From Struthidea cinerea (Eukaryota; Chordata; Aves; Passeriformes; Corcoracidae), in the NCBI GenBank assembly GCA_013397865.1, contig VZTI01004088.1:1035815-1099814 (forward strand): 64,000 nt of DNA, given 5' to 3'. Shown piece by piece: positions 23,101 to 35,600 of this stretch. The notes under the pieces are model-generated. The model saw nothing but the letters and a program-made list of their open reading frames with translations, made no database searches and was not told where the DNA came from. Position 1 is the stretch's first letter, and each line of letters starts with the position of its first letter. A program made the translations under genes and the position numbers.

Positions 23101-25600
23101 TGGTTTGGAGGGAAATGTAGCATTGATCGAGATTCGAAACTGAACCTGTCAGGTTTTTCAGATGTCTTTGGAGATTTGGCTTGGCAGTCCATAAGTAATG
23201 CAGAGTGTGCAGATGAGAAAGCCCCAGGGAGAAGAGAGTGATCACAAAGGAATAAATAGAGCAAAATAGATGATCTTCCATTTGCTGCTTGTGGGGCAAG
23301 TCCACTGTACTTTCATACCTCTTCACTCCAGGGTAACAGTACGTATGTGCTTTCTAAACAGAGACTGAAGTGGCTCTGTCCACAGCCATTCAAAATCCTC
23401 TTTATAAGGTACCATATACTGAATGGGGGCAAAGTAATTTGATTATAAATGTCTGCAGACACATTTTAAACTCTACAATCATCTCCCAGGATAATTTTAT
23501 GTAAAATTTTGTCAGCTATGCTAAGGAACAGTGTTTATCAAGATCTGCCTTTCACAGAGTCCAGCACAGCACTGCTGGAAATAAACACCAGCTCGGTCAG
23601 ACATTCTAATTTGCACACTTCTTATGCCAGCACTTATATGATTTTCCCAGTCTTGCTCAGATGTGCATGAAGGGCCCAAAAGAACAGCCTTACTGTAAGC
23701 ATGAGACCAAAGAGCATCACTTTCTGTTCATTATCACCTTTAATACACCAGCCTGGTGCTGGAAAGACCATTGTGTTGTCACCAGTGAAATCCTGAGCAG
23801 AAGACATAGCTTTCCTACACCTGGCACTTAGAACTTGTCCAGAATAAATGAGGAGGAACTTAACTGTAAAAAATGTCACCAGAACCCAGTCAGGTGACAG
23901 AGCACCATTTTACTTGAATCCTTCTAGTCCCCAAGAGAGTAGCTGCTGGGAACTAGGAAATTAGCCCTGTTCAAAGCAAGGGATTCAAATGTCTCTTAAA
24001 CTTGTAAACGGCTGAAGCTGAATGCAGACTTTGTGTCCCTGCCCATCGCCAGGTATCTAAAGATGCCCTGGTATGCCAAAGCAAATACAGTAAATAACCC
24101 TACTATTTCTACATGGCATTATCATTCCTGATTTGAAAAAAGCTTTTCAAGTGAAACATGCCTTGCAATACCTGAATGCAGAAACAGCTTTCTGTCCTGC
24201 AGTGTTTTGCTTAAAATGCTTCAAATGGCCCTTGGTTTCTGTGCCTGGGGCTGATATACACTCACTTATACCAGCAGCTCCTAGGCTCGAGCCCTCATTG
24301 AGGAAAAAGCCAATTTGTTGTTCACTGCTTTAACATCAACACAACAAGAATCAGAGCACTTTTGAAATATCGTCCATGACTGTGTTTGTGACTCGGGCAC
24401 TTGGGAAATTCACGCCACTTTGAATGGTAATGTTTTATTGGGAGTCCATCAGAAGCAGCAAGATGTCTTATATTGACATATTGGTTCCACTTTGCTAGAC
24501 ATACGGGATCAAAGTCATCCCTGGCGGAACTCCATAACCTTCAACAGATGGGATAAATTTGGCCCCATATGCCCGGAGCAGCTGGGGACTACAATTGTTT
24601 TCCTATTTTCAGCCATATTTTGAGGATATGGAGCCTGATTTTCTGCTTGCAAAGCGACTTGAGATTTTGGCATATGTGCAATGTGAGGCAAACAATTTGT
24701 ATTATCATACATGGCCCTGGTATGATTGTTAAGGTCATCTGCAGCACATACCTAAATTTTAAATTAAACACGTGCTATAAATAGCCTAGGAAGAATCAAG
24801 CTAGAGATTATTTTATCAGACACGCAGCAATCTGTTTGACTGACTGTCCTGCTCACTAGACATGGCATCAGAGTCCCTTTTGAATGCAAAATTATGTTTT
24901 CTTCATGCAGCTTCTCCTAGCATCCATTGTATTCATATAGACAGAAGCAGTTCGTAAATACCATTTCACATTCCAAACAATTTGCTATAGGCAACTACAT
25001 CATTGCTTTGTTCAAATAAATTTACATAAATCATTATTAGAATGTTTTATCTTAGCAACTTTATTTTACTCCCAGAGCACAAATTAAATGTGTGCATAAA
25101 CCAGAATATTTTAAGAGGGAGTTATTCCTGAATTGTTTAGGAGACAGTAGACATTTCCACCGAATTTTTCATTCATAACGTAATTTCTTTAGTTTTCTCT
25201 GTGTAGTTAAAAACGGCACATCTAATTTGCTGGGTTCTCCCTGGAAGTGCGCAATAGAATAGATGGCTGTGCTGCAATCTGTTCATCTATCAGCCAGTGC
25301 TTCCTTTGACTCACTCCGCATTCTGCTCAAAACACTTTGTGGGAAAGGCCAGGAACAACACTAAGTCCCACTTGCTGCTTGACATGATCATATTAGGAGT
25401 AAACTGTTGTTGTTAACCAAAATTTGCAAATAAAGTCACTGGAAAATAGATCTATTTCTAGTAAATATTTCTGTGTTTGGATTAATTGAACAGAGCTCTC
25501 AGAGTCCTCGCTAGCTCAGATTTACAGCTCGGCACCCACCCATGCATCTTGCAACAAAAGGCACTGTTCTCATTAGCCTTACTCAATTACAAACACACAC
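20128..25600. other. Repeat-poor A+T-rich unique region
   Basis: 5.5 kb with no recognisable transposon and no convincing gene. Apart from the 40-bp-period duplication at 20802-20874, it lacks simple repeats. It contains retained CpGs and homeodomain-like TAAT/ATTA motifs (for example around 22.4-23.0 kb and 24.8-25.5 kb). This texture is typical of regions with conserved noncoding elements, but conservation cannot be judged from one sequence. Confidence 0.45.
20802..20874 (+). repeat. Two-copy direct duplication, 40-bp period
   Basis: A 33-base unit (starting cacccaaagcaccactagct, ending gccatttttaa) occurs identically at 20802-20834 and 20842-20874, separated by taagtga. Identity of the copies points to a recent local duplication or short tandem expansion. 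Confidence 0.95.
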
Positions 25601-28600
25601 ATTCTAATTGTGCTTGACTCACAGACCACAAGGAGTGACCGGAGAAGAAAACCAGTGGCCGCAGTCACCCAGTAACTGTACCTCAAGCCCAGCACTTCAC
25701 CTTGCCCAGCCTGAAGGTGCAGCAGACCCGTCCTGTGGCTGTCTGTGCCTGTGCCAGGCTTGCGTCCACTCGCCAGTGCCACAGGCGGGAGCTGAAAAAC
25801 AACCAGCACCCAGCAGCTCTACAAGCATCCTGTCCTGCTCATCTCCACCCTGCGCCCCAGAGCCAGCCTGCACGAGCACTAGTTTTGTGAGATCTGGAAG
25901 GCCCACGCAGGTCGACCTGGAGACACCAGGTCTCCACACCAGGCTGCAAACTCCCTGTTAAAAGCCCAGCTGCAGCTTTTCCAGCAATGCTGCCACCACT
26001 CCCGCAGCTCCCTGGTGTGCCACAGGATCTGGCACCTCTGCATCACAGCTGTTACGTGCCACACACTTGATGAGAACTTCTGCATGACCCTTTCTTCCTC
26101 CAGAAAGGCAGCACACCACGTGTCTGCTGTCACATTAACTCCACTTGCATGTCCTGTTGTAGGCAGTGCTGGTATGTCTCAGCTGCCAGCCCATCAGCTA
26201 TGCATCAGTTTAAACAGACATGAAAAATGCAGCAGAAGCAGAGACACAGCTGAGAAGTCTGTATCAGCATTCAATGCAAATGCTACCTGCCCCCATGGTG
26301 TTTCATCTCACTCTTGATCTCAGAGATAAGCTGGACTTGTGCAATCTGGAACTACATCTGGGTCAAGCCAGGGGTGTGGGAGAGGTTTAGGCCAGAGAAT
26401 GCTCTCTTCCAGGGCCTCACAACTTTGTGCTAGCATAGATAACTCTGCTATTTGGGATAACGAGTGGAGGGTGACAATAGATAGTGGAAAAACCTCTTGC
26501 AGGTCCTTGCCTTTCTCCTTCCTAAGCATTCCTGTCCTCAGAAACCAGCCCAATTTCATGCAGAGCAGAAGAACTAAAACAAATCTCTTTGCTTTTACTT
26601 AATCTAAATATACAGCATATCCTTATGGGTCTGGCCAGATCTGTTCTCAAACTAGGATATCACATAAAATTGCATCAAATATAGAGGCTTTCCATCCCAC
26701 AGCCATGGTAATACCATGTGAATAGCAAGTAACTGAGTACTGGGAACCCAGTGAAGCTTCAGTAATACAGCCATGGAAGATGGCAATAATTTATCATCTC
26801 TGCTGTAGTCTAATCCCAGATGCACCATTTGCTAATTTATTTCCATACGTACCTGGCAGACAGATTAATCAGCCATCTCTCTCTGAAACCTAGATTGCAC
26901 TTTATCCCTTTAGTAAGCAAGAGAAAACAAATGTACACAGCAAAATAAGAGTCCCTTACAGAGGAGCTTTGTCAACCTTTACAGCTTGTGGTTTCCTTTT
27001 TCAGCTTAACAATGGCTTTTCAAAAACCTAACACCCAAATCTACTTCCACATCAGTGCATTTCTCCATGTACTGAAGTCTCTTTGCTAACGCTGGTGAAA
27101 ATGAAGGCAGAGATAGAGAAGGCACATCCCTTAGATTTCTAGACTCAGCTGGAGAGAGCAACGTGGTCCAAGGAGAGGGCAGCAGCCCTGCACCAGGCGC
27201 CAGGGCCATCCCCACAGCCAGCAGCGACTCCTCTGAGCCAAGGAGGCTGTTTCTCTGACACGGTTTGCAGAGTAGCAAAATCAGGATAATAATATTTTAC
27301 AAAACATTTTGAGCTCTACGGAACTAATTACTATTATCAGCAGTAATGTGCTTCTGATACACTTAGCCCTTCTTCTGGAAAACTCTGCAAAGGGGCCGCA
27401 CTTGCTGGAGCTGAGCAGCTGTTAGCACTTCAGCGATGTTATCGGTAATAAATACAGCGTCAATTCTACGCCTGGTGCCCTTTAAGGATCTGTTTGCAAT
27501 CCACTCTTTATTTTGATTATAAGACATTATCTGCATTAAACATAATTAGTCATATTATATCATTTGCCAATCTAAGCGCAGTCACTTGACAAGGCAGGAT
27601 GGAGCTGAATGGAAGCACAGCACAGTCTGAAGCCCAAGGAGATGAAGGGAGTGGGAACTGGCGCGGACCCAGGGAGGACACGGACTCAGGCATCCCCTGG
27701 CCACAGGCTTTCTGTGAGAAGGCTGTCACTTACACAGCCATGCTGTGACTCTTCCTTGTGTCAGAGACTGAATGGGCACACGAAAAATGTCATTATCAAA
27801 CCATGGAAGAGTAATAAAATGATTGCTGAAAATGAAATTATTTATGAGCTTCAGTACCCTTGTAACAGTTAGAATAATCAAAATATATAAATATTTGGAT
27901 ATGCTACTGACAGATGGTGTATACTGGAATAATCATACAGAATATGTCAGCTTTCAGAATCAGCTTATTCCAGAGTTGGCATGTTTCAGGGCTTTCTGCT
28001 ACTAAAATAAGCACCTGGTATTTGATCCTCCAAAAATGCATTTTCACAAACACATGGGGTGTCTTTTGATAGAAAAGCTATTGAGCCTGTCACCATCCAC
28101 ACACAGTACCCAAGTAACAGTGTGCTGCCACCAGCTTCCTCTGCTTTGCCTGCCTGTGGATTGCAAAGGCAGTGGAGGCCTGTCTCGTTAGAGCTGGGGT
28201 TGTCAGGACAGAGTGACAGTGCCTTGCCAAAGTGTATCTGTGCTCTGGGTTTGATCCACAGGCTGCCTGCGAGACAAACTGTTTCATTTGCAACCCCAGG
28301 AAGAACAATCTGGCTTCTTTTGCCTATGCTCCTGTGTCGGCAAGTTTGAAAAAATCAGGGCTTTTGGAGGGCTCTGGTTGGAAATTAATGTTCATTAATA
28401 ATGATTAAAACAATTACTGTGGACAAATATGTCTATTTGTGTTGGGCATCAGTGAAGCAGCAGCCTGTGCCCTCGACTAAGAAACCCACATGGAGGTAAC
28501 AGCCTCAGGTGAAGGGAAAGAGAAGAGCAAAGGCCATGTCCATGTGCTGCTCCTCCTGCCCCACGCCCAGGACAGTGTGGAACAGGCTGGCATGCACATG

Positions 28601-31329
28601 GGAATGGGGACCATATGCCTGCACCTCCACAGGGTTAATAACAAGTGGCAGCCTCCTGCCTCCCTGGAGGAGACCCTTCCTCAGGTGGGTGTGTAAGCCA
28701 TCACAGGCCCAGGACTTCTGCAGGCCATATCCTCACCTTAGCGACTCTGATACACTTTGGCCATGGCCCTCCAAGGTAACAATTCCTCTCCACGAGTAAC
28801 AGTACCTCCAGATAGCACCACATAACAGGCCTCTTTAGCAGACAGTAAACAGACAAATTTTAAAGATTAATAGGCATTCATTTATTATGTTACACTCTCT
28901 TCAATTTTCCCAGACAATCAAATTGGTAAATTAGAGCCATAATTTTCCACCAATTAATACCAGATGTGACACATTTTGACATTAGAAGAGTAAATGTAAG
29001 AGAACTGTCAAATACTTCATATTCCTAATGCAACACTGTCTGAATAGAAAACCTAAAATCCTCATGCCTCAGACTTATTCTGAAACACAGACACAAAGGA
29101 TGCTGATGTTTCCAAGCACTGCATGTTCACAGGCTGCACACTGGCCCCTCAACGGCCACTAACACCTTTCCCAAATGCATGTTGACTAAAAAGCCCAACC
29201 CCAAAGCAGTATTTATACCTGTAATCCAGCACAGGACATACTGTCACAACATCAGAGGAGATGCCAATAAAAATTAAGAGAAAATGCCAAAGACAAATGG
29301 AGATTATCACATGTTTTCAGTGCAGTACAGGACAGGGGTAGTTAGTGAAACTTTCAGAAAAGAAAATGAAATACAAAAATCTTGTTTTAGTGCTTCTCTT
29401 TTCCAACAGTTTGTACACTAGGACACTCCTGCATCAGTTCCAGGCCAGTCTGCAGAATGCCACAGGCCCAGATCAGCTGTACTGTAACAGTCTGTGTTAA
29501 TACAGCTGATCAGAGCAACCAGGTCAAAGGGACCTGCTTGGCACACATGGACTGCGGCACACACCTGCTCTCCGTGGCCCTCTTGGTTCGCCCAGGCAGG
29601 CTGGACCCTACTCCTCAGGACCCAGAAGTGCTGCCAGCACGGTTCTGGTATCCCGAGAAGAGAGACATGAAGCTCTCAGAGCAATTAAAGCTCATCTCCT
29701 TTAAACTCTGATTAGCTGCAGTTTTGGGGAGGTGGGAACATACCATAGAATAGCTCTCCTATACTTCAATTATCTCCATACTCCCTTTTTTCATATAGTC
29801 CCAGGTAGCAAAGATTTTTTTATAGGCTGAAGGTGACTTTGCAAAGAAGGAAACATCCCTTTCACATACCACATGCCCCTGCCAGGCCCTCAAGCAAATC
29901 TACCTATGAATTTTCCCCATTCACACTGCGGAGATGAACTGGGATCACACATTCTATCACCAGTGTCACAGAGCCCTCACTCTGTCAGTTGTCTGCCACA
30001 ACCTCTAGTTATCTCTTCCCAAATGCACCAGGCAACAATTTCTGCAGACTTCAAGTTTCACCACACCTTACAATAAAAAGGACTGAACACAGGAGGATGC
30101 CTAGAAACAAGAGGTCTTTTCCATCAGTGGTTGCTTTGCAACCTGAGGCAGCAGGCAAAGATCCACCATAATTACATCCCGTTGGCAAAGTCACTGAAGT
30201 AAAATGCAGCCGGGTGAAAAAAAATCACTCTCCCTCTTGTACCTCACCATGCTCACAAGGAACGGGCTTCCCACGCATAACCATATGTCATGTTTTGCCA
30301 GCACAGCCAGGTAGCTGACAGGTTTCCTAGTGGCCAGACATAACCGGCCAAATCTGGTGCTCAATTCAGAAGTTTTTTTTTCCTTGATTAGAAGAGACAG
30401 GCTCTGATGCATTTTGACCCAGATTAACTGGCTTCATCAGGCTCCAGAAAAAAGCTGGACTGGAAAGGGGCTCAGTTAAAATTGCAGTGATATTACCAGG
30501 AATCTGCAGAAGAGTCCCAGCAGGGTTTTGGATCCAAAGCAGACAATGCAAAGCTACAATCAGCTGGCACAGAGGAAGACCATCCTGACTGGCCCTACAA
30601 CGTTCATGATGGGATGAAATACAACCCAAGGCTCCAGAGTGATTATACAGCCTGCGCCAGCCTCTGTAGACACTCTCCTGGAAAGATATAAGAATAAGGC
30701 TTGAAGCAGAACTGAACTCCAGGCAGGAATATCCTCCTTCCTATATTTTCCCATAAATAGGCAGTGGGGGGCAGAGGGGAATGGACTTTAAATGGTTTTG
30801 CAAGAGGAACCCAGATGAAAGCAAATCAGCTACAACTGAGAAAATCCAATCTACTTAACTGTCCTGCACAGAACTAATTTTGCCTGGTGCAGCTGTGACC
30901 TTCACGAACATCAGGTCAGTAGCAGCCTTACTATCTCCAAATGAAGGCAGAAGATAGTCATCCCTGAGCAGGCCTCCACAACGTCAGAGAGAAAAGAGCT
31001 CTTTTATAAAGCACAGTCTCTGGATCAAGAGGCATGTTACAGAAAGATTACACTGCAAATCTAATCCCCTATCCCTAATGCTCAACAATCTGATACATGA
31101 ACCCGCCTTTCATCAAAGAACTGGTGATTGCAGTTTTGGGCAATCTGAGCAATGGGTAGGGAATGGGGTTGCCAGCTGTGTCGGCCAGCTCAGACACAGG
31201 TGGATGGCCACACCAGCTCCTCCTGGTAAGGAGTCCTTACATACATGATCATCCAGGTACACAATGCAGCACATCTGGTCAATGAGTTTTTAAAAGGGTC
31301 TTAACATTTTCGATAATGCTGGTACAAAC
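25601..31329. other. Unique noncoding DNA
   Basis: No gene or transposon recognised. The segment 25.62-26.20 kb is GC-richer with long overlapping frames on both strands (25608-25961 plus, 25697-25939 minus) and no domain. The segments 27.3-28.0 and 28.37-28.44 kb are A+T-rich with many TAAT/ATTA motifs. The segment 30.2-30.75 kb has overlapping antisense frames without known motifs. Confidence 0.5.
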
Positions 31330-32649
31330 CATCTCCTGATCATCTTGTCTCCAGTTATTTGCAGAATGCCCATTGAATACCTACAGGATGGACAGGGTAT
31401 CAGACCCAGCCAGCATGGGTTTAGGAGGGGTAGGTCATGTTTGACCAACCTGGTCTCCTTTTATGATCAGGTAACCCACCTAGCGGATGCGGGAAAGGCT
31501 GTAGATGTTGTCTATTTAGACTTCAGCAAAGCCTTTGACACTGTCTCCCACAGCATACTCCTGGAAAAGCTGGCAGCCCACGGCTTGGACAGGAGCACTC
31601 TTAGCTCGGTTAAGAACTGGTTGGATGGCCGGGCCCAGAGAGTGGTGGTGAACGGTGCTGCATCCAGGAGGCCAGTCACTAGCGGTGTCCCTCAGGGGTC
31701 TGTGCTGGGACCAGTTCTGTTTAATATTTTTATTGATGACATGGATGAGGGCATCGAGTCTTTCATTAGTAAATTTGCAGATGACACTAAGCTGGGAGCG
31801 TGTGTCGATCTGTTGGAAGGTAGGAGAGCTCTGCAGAGAGACCTGGAAAGGTTAGATGGATGGGCAGAATCCAATAAGATGAAGTTCAATAAGTCCAAGT
31901 GCCGAGTCCTGCATTTTGGCCACAACAACCCCCTGCAACGCTATAGGCTGGGGACAGAGTGGCTGGACAGTGCCCAGGTAGAAAGAGACTTGGGGGTACT
32001 GGTCGACAGCCGACTCAACATGAGCCAGCAGTGTGCCCTGGTGGCCAAGGCCAATGGTAACCTGGCCTGTATCAGGAATAGTGTGGCCAGCAGGACCAGG
32101 GAAGTCATTCTTCCCCTATACTCGGCACTGGTGAGGCCGCACCTTGAGTGCTGTGTCCAGTTCTGGGCCCCTCAGTTCAGGAAGGAGGTTGAGATGCTTG
32201 AACGCGTCCAAAGGAGGGCAACAAGGCTGGTGAGGGGCTTGGAACACAAGCCCTGTGAGGAACAATTGAGGGAGCTGGGGTTGTTTGGCCTGGAGAAAAG
32301 GCGACTCAGAGGCGACCTTATCGCTCTCTACAACTTCTTGAAAGGTGGCTGTAGTCAGGTGGGGGTTGGTCTCTTTCTCCAGGCACCAACTGACAGAACA
32401 GGAGGACACAGTCTTAAGTTGTGCCAAGGAAAATATAGGTTGGATATTAGGAAAAAGTTTTTTACAGAAAGAGTAATAAAATATTGGAATGGCCTACCCG
32501 GGGAGGTGGTAGAATCACCATCCCTGGACGTGTTTAAAAAGAGATTGGACGTGGCACTCAGTGTCATGGTTTAGTTTAGTTAAGGTGTTGGGACATGGGT
32601 TGGACTCGATGATCTTGAAGGTCTCTTCCAACCTGGTGATTCTGTGAAT
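31330..32649 (+). mobile_element. CR1 LINE, 5'-truncated, with intact 3' end
   Basis: A non-LTR retrotransposon of the CR1 family, the dominant LINE of birds. It begins inside the reverse-transcriptase domain, as is usual for 5'-truncated LINE insertions, and runs through the ORF2 stop at 32572-32574 into a short 3' UTR. The UTR holds the hallmark 'ggttggactcgatgatcttg' and 'aggtctcttccaacctggtg' blocks and ends in ATTCTGTGA at 32639-32647. CR1 elements end in copies of such an 8-9-bp motif instead of poly(A). The 5' boundary is approximate: similarity is clear from about 31333. The open frame suggests it is younger than the other LINE remnants here. Confidence 0.95.
31345..32574 (+). CDS. 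CR1 ORF2 C-terminal remnant: reverse transcriptase (5'-truncated)
   Basis: About 409 codons open to the natural stop. The start position is only the first in-frame TTG; the true start and the endonuclease domain are lost by truncation. Numbered from there, RT motif A is YLDFSKAFD with catalytic Asp at residue 59, motif B is SGVPQGSVLGP at 113-123, and motif C is FADDTK at 144-149 with the Asp pair at 146-147. The downstream CR1 blocks are all present: LGVLVDSRLNMSQQC (216-230), PLYSALVRPHLE (257-268), ERVQRRATRLVRGLEH (286-301) and the FFTERV…WNGLP tail (372-385). In an intact element this protein copies the RNA onto nicked chromosomal DNA by target-primed reverse transcription. This copy lacks the N-terminal part and promoter, so it is not expected to be autonomous. 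The frame has no internal stop or frameshift. Confidence 0.9.
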   Translation: MSPVICRMPIEYLQDGQGIRPSQHGFRRGRSCLTNLVSFYDQVTHLADAGKAVDVVYLDFSKAFDTVSHSILLEKLAAHGLDRSTLSSVKNWLDGRAQRVVVNGAASRRPVTSGVPQGSVLGPVLFNIFIDDMDEGIESFISKFADDTKLGACVDLLEGRRALQRDLERLDGWAESNKMKFNKSKCRVLHFGHNNPLQRYRLGTEWLDSAQVERDLGVLVDSRLNMSQQCALVAKANGNLACIRNSVASRTREVILPLYSALVRPHLECCVQFWAPQFRKEVEMLERVQRRATRLVRGLEHKPCEEQLRELGLFGLEKRRLRGDLIALYNFLKGGCSQVGVGLFLQAPTDRTGGHSLKLCQGKYRLDIRKKFFTERVIKYWNGLPGEVVESPSLDVFKKRLDVALSVMV

Positions 32650-35600
32650 CTGACTGCTTTCAGTCTCTAACATTCAAACTGACTTTTGACAACCTCATTT
32701 ACTCCTCCCACATAGGGGGACACAGCACAGGCCAGCTACAGAAAGAGTCAAATATCTATTAACCTTGTCTACCCAAAAGGCAGGCCCACACAAAAGGTGG
32801 CTGTGCAGGTCCCACCTGCACAAGGCAGAGGTTCTGGTCAAGGGAGCCTAGTGACTTGTACCAGACTATGTTGGCCAGTCAGTGCTGCCCAACTGAGGAT
32901 GTGTTATTAACACATGCTACAGGTGTCACCCCTCACCTTCCAACAGGCACCATGCAGGGCTAGGTGGTGAGGCTGAAAGGTTTCCACTTCTAAGCTCAAC
33001 AGCCAGAAGAAAAAGGATCTTCCTTTCATAATCTTAAATCAGGCATAAGCTCAAAACAAGACAATATAGAAACATTGCTTTGAAATCAGAATCAGGCACA
33101 TAAGCTACAAGAAGTTGCTTTAAAGTACTCAGAGCACATGGCCTAAGAAGATGTTTAGTGGCCATGTCTTCCCTGTAGTAGTGATCTCAGAGTGCACAGA
33201 AACTACCTGTGTCACAGACCAACGGTTTTTAACGAGTGAAAATATTGTTATATACCGTGAACCCCATTTAAGTATCTGCAAATAGTAATGGGAGAAGTAA
33301 ACCTCTTGTCAGGAGGTATAAGTTTGCTATACGAGGAACCCTCATCACCAGTAAAAATTTTTAAGTGGTCCACAGTGGTAAGAGGTGTAAAACCACTGCT
33401 GGAGATGCCTCTGTAATTGGCTATGGGACAGAGACTGACACATATCTCTGCAGCTGAAAAATTCATTGGGATGTTGACAAAATAATTTGGCCAAAGGGAG
33501 AAACATGCCAAAAAAGTTTCGTCTTATTTTATTCATTCAGTTCCTGTCACTTTAATAGAAATAAAAAGCAGAGTCGATCACACGCTCCATGCCTGCACAG
33601 CACATGTAAGCACAGTGCTCACCACCAGCAGTCCTAGGATAGCCGTGACCTTTCTTGTTATCACAACTCATTCTTATCGCACCATTTGTTACCATACGCT
33701 CCTTTTGCAGGAGCCTGCACTCCTGCTCTCTGAACATGAATCCCAGACTGTCATCCTGAGAGAGCTGGGCACCTCCAAATCATGGATCTCCTGGCTTTGC
33801 CGAGAGATGAGTGCTAACGGATGGCTGGAGGTGAAAGCTGAACTGATTAAAACTAGCACTAATTCCCCAATGGAACAAACTACTACAGGAAGCAGTGATC
33901 TACGTCTTGTCACCTCCGGCATGTCAGGATCCAAATGCAGACAGCATTTAATAAAAGACCAGTTACTGGGTGTACTTTTCTCATCTGTATTATACAGGGT
34001 GTGATGCTCCCTAGCATAACGAGAGCTTCTCCACTTAAGAACTGGAACTCCATGACTCTTTGCCCACATACACACCAGACTGACTGCAGTGCTCGTTTTA
34101 TGATATACAAGAGATATGAACCATTTTTGGACTTTTTCCAAATCAGCAAACTTTTTTTTTTCCTCTAGCAATCTCCAGTCTGGAATTCCTCTGCTTCTGT
34201 CGGAGGAGTTCTTGGTGACTCACATGTGGATTGGGAGCTTCCTCAGCCCACAGCTGAAGGCAAGGGTGTTAAATATTTAATAAAGAGACAGCTTTTCTCC
34301 CAAATGTTTTGGATAGCTGCTAAGAAAAACCAAAATACAAAAGGGTTTTAGCTGCTAGAATAAAATATATTTTTCCCTTTCCAACAACCCAGCTGCCCTC
34401 ACCTGGGATCTCTCCCTGCTGCTCACAGCTGCCCCCACTGCTGGCCCATGCACTCAGGAGGGAACCACACTTCAGCCAGCCTCCCGCAGCCTGGCTCGGC
34501 TTCAGTCACTCCAACTAGGAGGAGGAGGAATAGTAAAAGTAGTAGAAGTTTTAGCTGTAGTCTAAAAGCTGCTCTGGCCTCAGAAGTGTGGTGCTCCTGG
34601 CTGGGCCCAGCTGGTGCTAGCAGCTGTTAAGCAGCAGAGATGGTAACAGTGGCAGGGTGTTCGGGGAGTTTTACCCTCTAACTGTTGCCACATACCGAGG
34701 CACGGGAGACATGCACCCTCACAGGGCCGGACTGGTTTTTAGTAACAGGAAATCAGTGAACATTCTCTACTTTTTAATGTCCAATCAAATATCAGTATTA
34801 AGGAAGTAACTGGACCTTCTTAGGGCCATGCTTTCCGACACCTAATTATCTGCTAACTTTATTCTGTATGACTATTATGTGACTATGTTCTTTATTTCCT
34901 TTCCATAATTTCTACCTAGTTAAAATACTGCAAGCTGGAATGCAAAAAAAAATGAAAGGAAGGATCACATTCTTGGACAGTGAATTATAAACTCTGTTTG
35001 GTATCTGCCTACAGAAACAGCAGGATGAAATCCCTATTTAAGCATCAAACAGGATTTATTTAGGCATTCTGTTATCTCTGTTGAAGTATCAAAACAGCAC
35101 ATACCATTGTGCTGCTAAACCCTATCAGAGTTCCTGCCATATAGGGGTGATAAGAGGTATAGACACTGGGTCAGGATTTGGCCACTGCTAAGCTGAAAAA
35201 GAGAAATGTGCTTTCTCTGTGGCTGTCCTCTGGTTCCATCCCATGCTTTCAACTTGAGGGTACGCATAATCATCCTCAGTGTTACGTGTAGCAGCTGATG
35301 ACCTCCAGGACCCTGGACTTTTTAATAAAAATCCTGAAGGTGGTTTGCACCAAGCCATCCATAGCACCAACTTCTACCTCACCAGTTCATTTGCTGGGAA
35401 TGTGAAAACTGATGAATTTCAACTTGTGCAGCCATGAGGAAGGACCTGTCAGGAGGGAACCCTGGGCTTCGGGCTGGACTGTCACCTGAAACGTGCTGTT
35501 ATAAAGGTTACCTCTGGCATTTATCATCCGCAGGGTGACAGGCAGGACTCATCTGCTTTGGTGAACCTTCTTCCAAGCCAGTGGCACTGCACAGATGCAA

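Noticed and set aside
33689..34171. 160-codon antisense frame
   Set aside because: Overlaps a 129-codon sense frame; no motif, no promoter or splice context.
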